A DNA stretch of 64,000 nt. It comes from Hymenolepis diminuta (lineage: Eukaryota; Platyhelminthes; Cestoda; Cyclophyllidea; Hymenolepididae). Made by a program: the position numbers and the translations under genes. Positions 62,301 to 64,000 of this stretch are shown here, piece after piece (position 1 is the first letter of the stretch; each line of letters starts with the position of its first letter). The notes below the pieces were generated by a model. It was given only the letters and a program-made list of their open reading frames with translations, was not told the DNA's origin and made no database searches. The DNA lies in contig CAADRB010000015.1 in the NCBI GenBank assembly GCA_900708905.1, positions 293,444 to 357,443 on the forward strand. The letters are read 5' to 3'.

Positions 62301-63298
62301 ACGATTCCTTGACCTCGGTTCTGTCTTTGGTTTTTCATTAGTCTCCTTTTTGGTCTTCGGTTCCTAAAACAGATAAAAGCTGTAGTCTGCTTAATTTCAA
62401 TTCAGTAAAGTAGCAGTATAACCAACATCAATTATGATCCCCACATTTACCTTGTAGCTCTTAGTAATTACGCGCCTAGTTCGCCTTTTGCGCTTTTCTT
62501 CATCTAAAACATCATTTGCGCTTCCATCTTCTTCTTCATCCTCTTCTTCAGTGTCAACAAAATCGGTATCGATTGAATCGTGCCCGGAACTCTCCGATTC
62601 ATAATCGTTGTCGTTCTCTTCCTGTAAAAAATAGAAAAACAACCAATGTTAATAATGATACATAATTCCAACGGGATTTAGACTGTTGTTCTAAAATATA
62701 CCCGACTATTGAAAGAGGTTCCCTAAAAGACGAAAATTCGCGTTCAGTCATACTTTTATTCTTTTGGATTTAACTGGATATGAATCATGGCTGTAAAATT
62801 TCTGCCCTTTGCAAAAATTCGGCAGTATTCTACCTATCACTAACTATAATAACTCAGGGCAGAATTGGTGCCCTATTATAAGGTGACATTCCGAGTCTGA
62901 CAAAGAAACGCCTATTTAATTCTCTCAAATCAGTCGTCCCTTTGTCCCAATATCAATTCGTCCGGTTAATCAGAACTAGTATTTATTCCATGTTAACCAT
63001 TTCACAAATTCTCCACGGGACATAAATTGATGGATAGAGGCGATATCCTTGCCTCTCCAACTAAAAAAAAAAACACATTCAATCGCCGTTTTGTTAACCA
63101 ATATAGATGGTCATTTCAGTAACTAGACATGCATAGAGAGACCTCGACTTTTTTGACAGCAATGTTTACCTCAGCGAAACCTCCATAAGCACTCTGATAA
63201 AAGTCGTCTTCCTCCTCTTCATTCAACAATCGAGACATCCGCGAGCCCGCATTGGGTCGACGACTTCTCGTCAAGGTTACCGAATTCAATAATGGCAT
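59359..63298 (-). CDS. VPS72: VPS72/YL1, H2A.Z-binding subunit of SRCAP/TIP60-type chromatin complexes, 6 exons
   Basis: VPS72 binds H2A.Z-H2B and helps remodellers exchange this histone variant in the nucleus. Exons: 63298-63170, 62621-62451, 62363-62252, 60925-60707, 59955-59808, 59731-59359. They total 1152 nt in phase, 383 aa (human 364). Exon 1: SRMSRLLNEEEEDDFYQSAY-GGFAE, as in human NRLSGLLEAEEEDEFYQTTYGGF. Exon 2: strongly acidic H2A.Z-binding stretch (DTDFVDTEEEDEEEDG), then KRRTRRVITKSYK. Exon 4: LTQEELLAEAKITEEINKRS-LG. Exon 5: RYQRMEIERKKIRVQK and HSFTVPSL. Exon 6: C-terminal YL1_C motif (CPITGKVARYMDPLTRTPYA, residues about 315-334). ATG 63298 sits 12 bases after a strong acceptor (TTTTTGTTTCAG), and NDUFS4 ends 172 bases upstream. 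Every exon phase matches its neighbour. Confidence 0.95.
59956..60706 (-). other. VPS72 intron 4 (0.75 kb) with repeat R2
   Basis: Intron carrying repeat block R2 (60425-60515) and a GC-richer segment at 60330-60420. Confidence 0.6.
60425..60515 (+). repeat. Repeat block R2, second member, in a VPS72 intron
   Basis: Homologous to 39645-39735 by eye. The preceding 100 bases (60330-60420) are GC-richer than their surroundings and may belong to the same element. The family is not recognised. Confidence 0.5.
60926..62251 (-). other. VPS72 intron 3 (1.3 kb)
   Basis: AT-rich intron. No recognisable element or nested gene. Confidence 0.6.
62622..63169 (-). other. VPS72 intron 1 (0.55 kb)
   Basis: Plain intron. 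Nothing recognisable inside. Confidence 0.6.
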
Positions 63299-63310
63299 TT
63301 TGGATTATTT

Positions 63311-63322
63311 CTGAAACAAAAA
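63311..63322 (-). other. Candidate trans-splice acceptor before VPS72
   Basis: Minus-strand CCTTTTTGTTTCAG ends at 63311, 12 bases before ATG 63298 and about 160 bases after the NDUFS4 stop. Confidence 0.6.
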
Positions 63323-63469
63323 GGAATCTCGCCATTTAACAAGCTTTTCTAAAGTTAATAAAGATAGAAAAAGATTCAAGCGAAATGCTTTCATTTACAC
63401 TCAAAATTATTGCTAACAACATAAATTAAGCTAACAGTTCATAATATAGGGGTTGATCAAATCCATCGT

Positions 63470-63475
63470 TTTATT
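63470..63475 (-). promoter_or_regulatory. AATAAA overlapping the NDUFS4 stop codon
   Basis: The minus-strand end of NDUFS4 reads TGC AAA TAA AAC, so the poly(A) hexamer overlaps the stop codon. That leaves a very short 3' UTR, as expected in a compact polycistron. Confidence 0.5.
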
Positions 63476-64000
63476 TGCATGAGCGACGAGTACGCTTGTC
63501 CCATGAGAAGTTGACAGCGTAGCTCTTTGGTTTAACGAATGTCTTTTTCGGCTCCTCAACAAAGTAGTTCCATCCCTGATTCTTGCAATAAGCAATAGCT
63601 GATTCAGCATCATGGAAATCCATGACGAAATTGGAGAGAGGATCACCAGTACTGGCCCATCCCATAAGCGGATTCTCCCAACGCTGCTGATTATTCACCT
63701 CAATACGCCATCTGTTTGATCCGTAGGTACCCGACTGAGTAGCCGACTTGCTGGGCATGTAGATACGAACAGTACGAGTTTCCAGTTGTTCTACTGGAAT
63801 ATTAGAAAGAGGAGTGATATCGGTCTTTTCCGGTACCACAACTGTATCGGTGATTGATGCATCGGGCGATTTCCTCATAATCTCTTGTGCCTAGATTTCC
63901 ACCACAAAAGAGTCAAGTGCAATTTGAAATAAATTTAATAAATGGTAATTTGAACAAACCTCATAAGTTGAATCATGAATTCGAGTTCTATAGTGAGGAT
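63471..64000 (-). CDS. NDUFS4: NADH:ubiquinone oxidoreductase subunit NDUFS4, 3' part (5' end outside window)
   Basis: NDUFS4 is an accessory subunit of mitochondrial complex I, on its matrix arm. The main exon 63890-63471 encodes 139 residues plus stop. The signature RWENPLMGWASTGDPLSN matches the human block RWENPLMGWASTADPLSN. The C-terminus KPKSYAVNFSWDKRTRRSCK matches human [20 protein letters not shown]. The N-terminal part of this exon has VEQLETRTVRIYMPSKSATQ-SGTYG, as in the TRKVRIFVPARNNMQSG region. A 69-nt intron (63891-63959) with donor GTTTGT precedes it. A further exon (63960 to beyond 64000, reading HYRTRIHDSTYE) runs off the window; the mitochondrial targeting sequence is not visible. 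The family call is firm; the upstream exon frame is inferred from phase. Confidence 0.94.

Overview
The window is AT-rich animal nuclear DNA with split genes. It most likely comes from a parasitic flatworm (tapeworm or fluke). The pointers are ultra-short introns (29, 38 and 39 nt), tightly packed same-strand genes whose start codons sit just behind strong splice acceptors (the pattern expected for spliced-leader trans-splicing), and long introns rich in mariner elements. The species cannot be fixed from sequence alone.

Layout. (1) 182-1229, plus strand: the last two exons of a protein phosphatase 2A scaffold subunit A. (2) 4517-51270, minus strand: one ezrin/radixin/moesin (ERM) gene of 11 coding exons over about 47 kb, mostly introns. 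All exon phases close into one 647-residue frame. It has a normal FERM domain and C-terminal actin-binding tail, but its helical rod is mostly replaced by a Ser/Thr/Pro-rich linker. Two nearly identical, inverted, defective mariner-type elements lie in its introns (23097-24561 and 37388-38851) and bracket three FERM-region exons. (3) 52562-59222, minus: anaphase-promoting complex subunit 2 (6 exons, about 792 aa), with an older mariner relic in one intron and unexplained exon-like ORFs in its first intron. (4) 59359-63298, minus: VPS72/YL1, the H2A.Z chaperone subunit of SRCAP/TIP60-type complexes (6 exons, about 383 aa). (5) 63471-64000, minus: NDUFS4 of respiratory complex I, running off the window edge.

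NDUFS4, VPS72 and APC2 are head-to-tail with about 170 and 140 bp between stop and next start. Each downstream ATG has a polypyrimidine-AG acceptor 8-13 nt upstream, so they look like a three-gene polycistron resolved by trans-splicing. ERM follows about 1.3 kb further on the same strand and converges on the PP2A-A gene. No rRNA, convincing tRNA or CRISPR was seen. The large introns hold dispersed repeats, microsatellites and a few unassigned ORFs.
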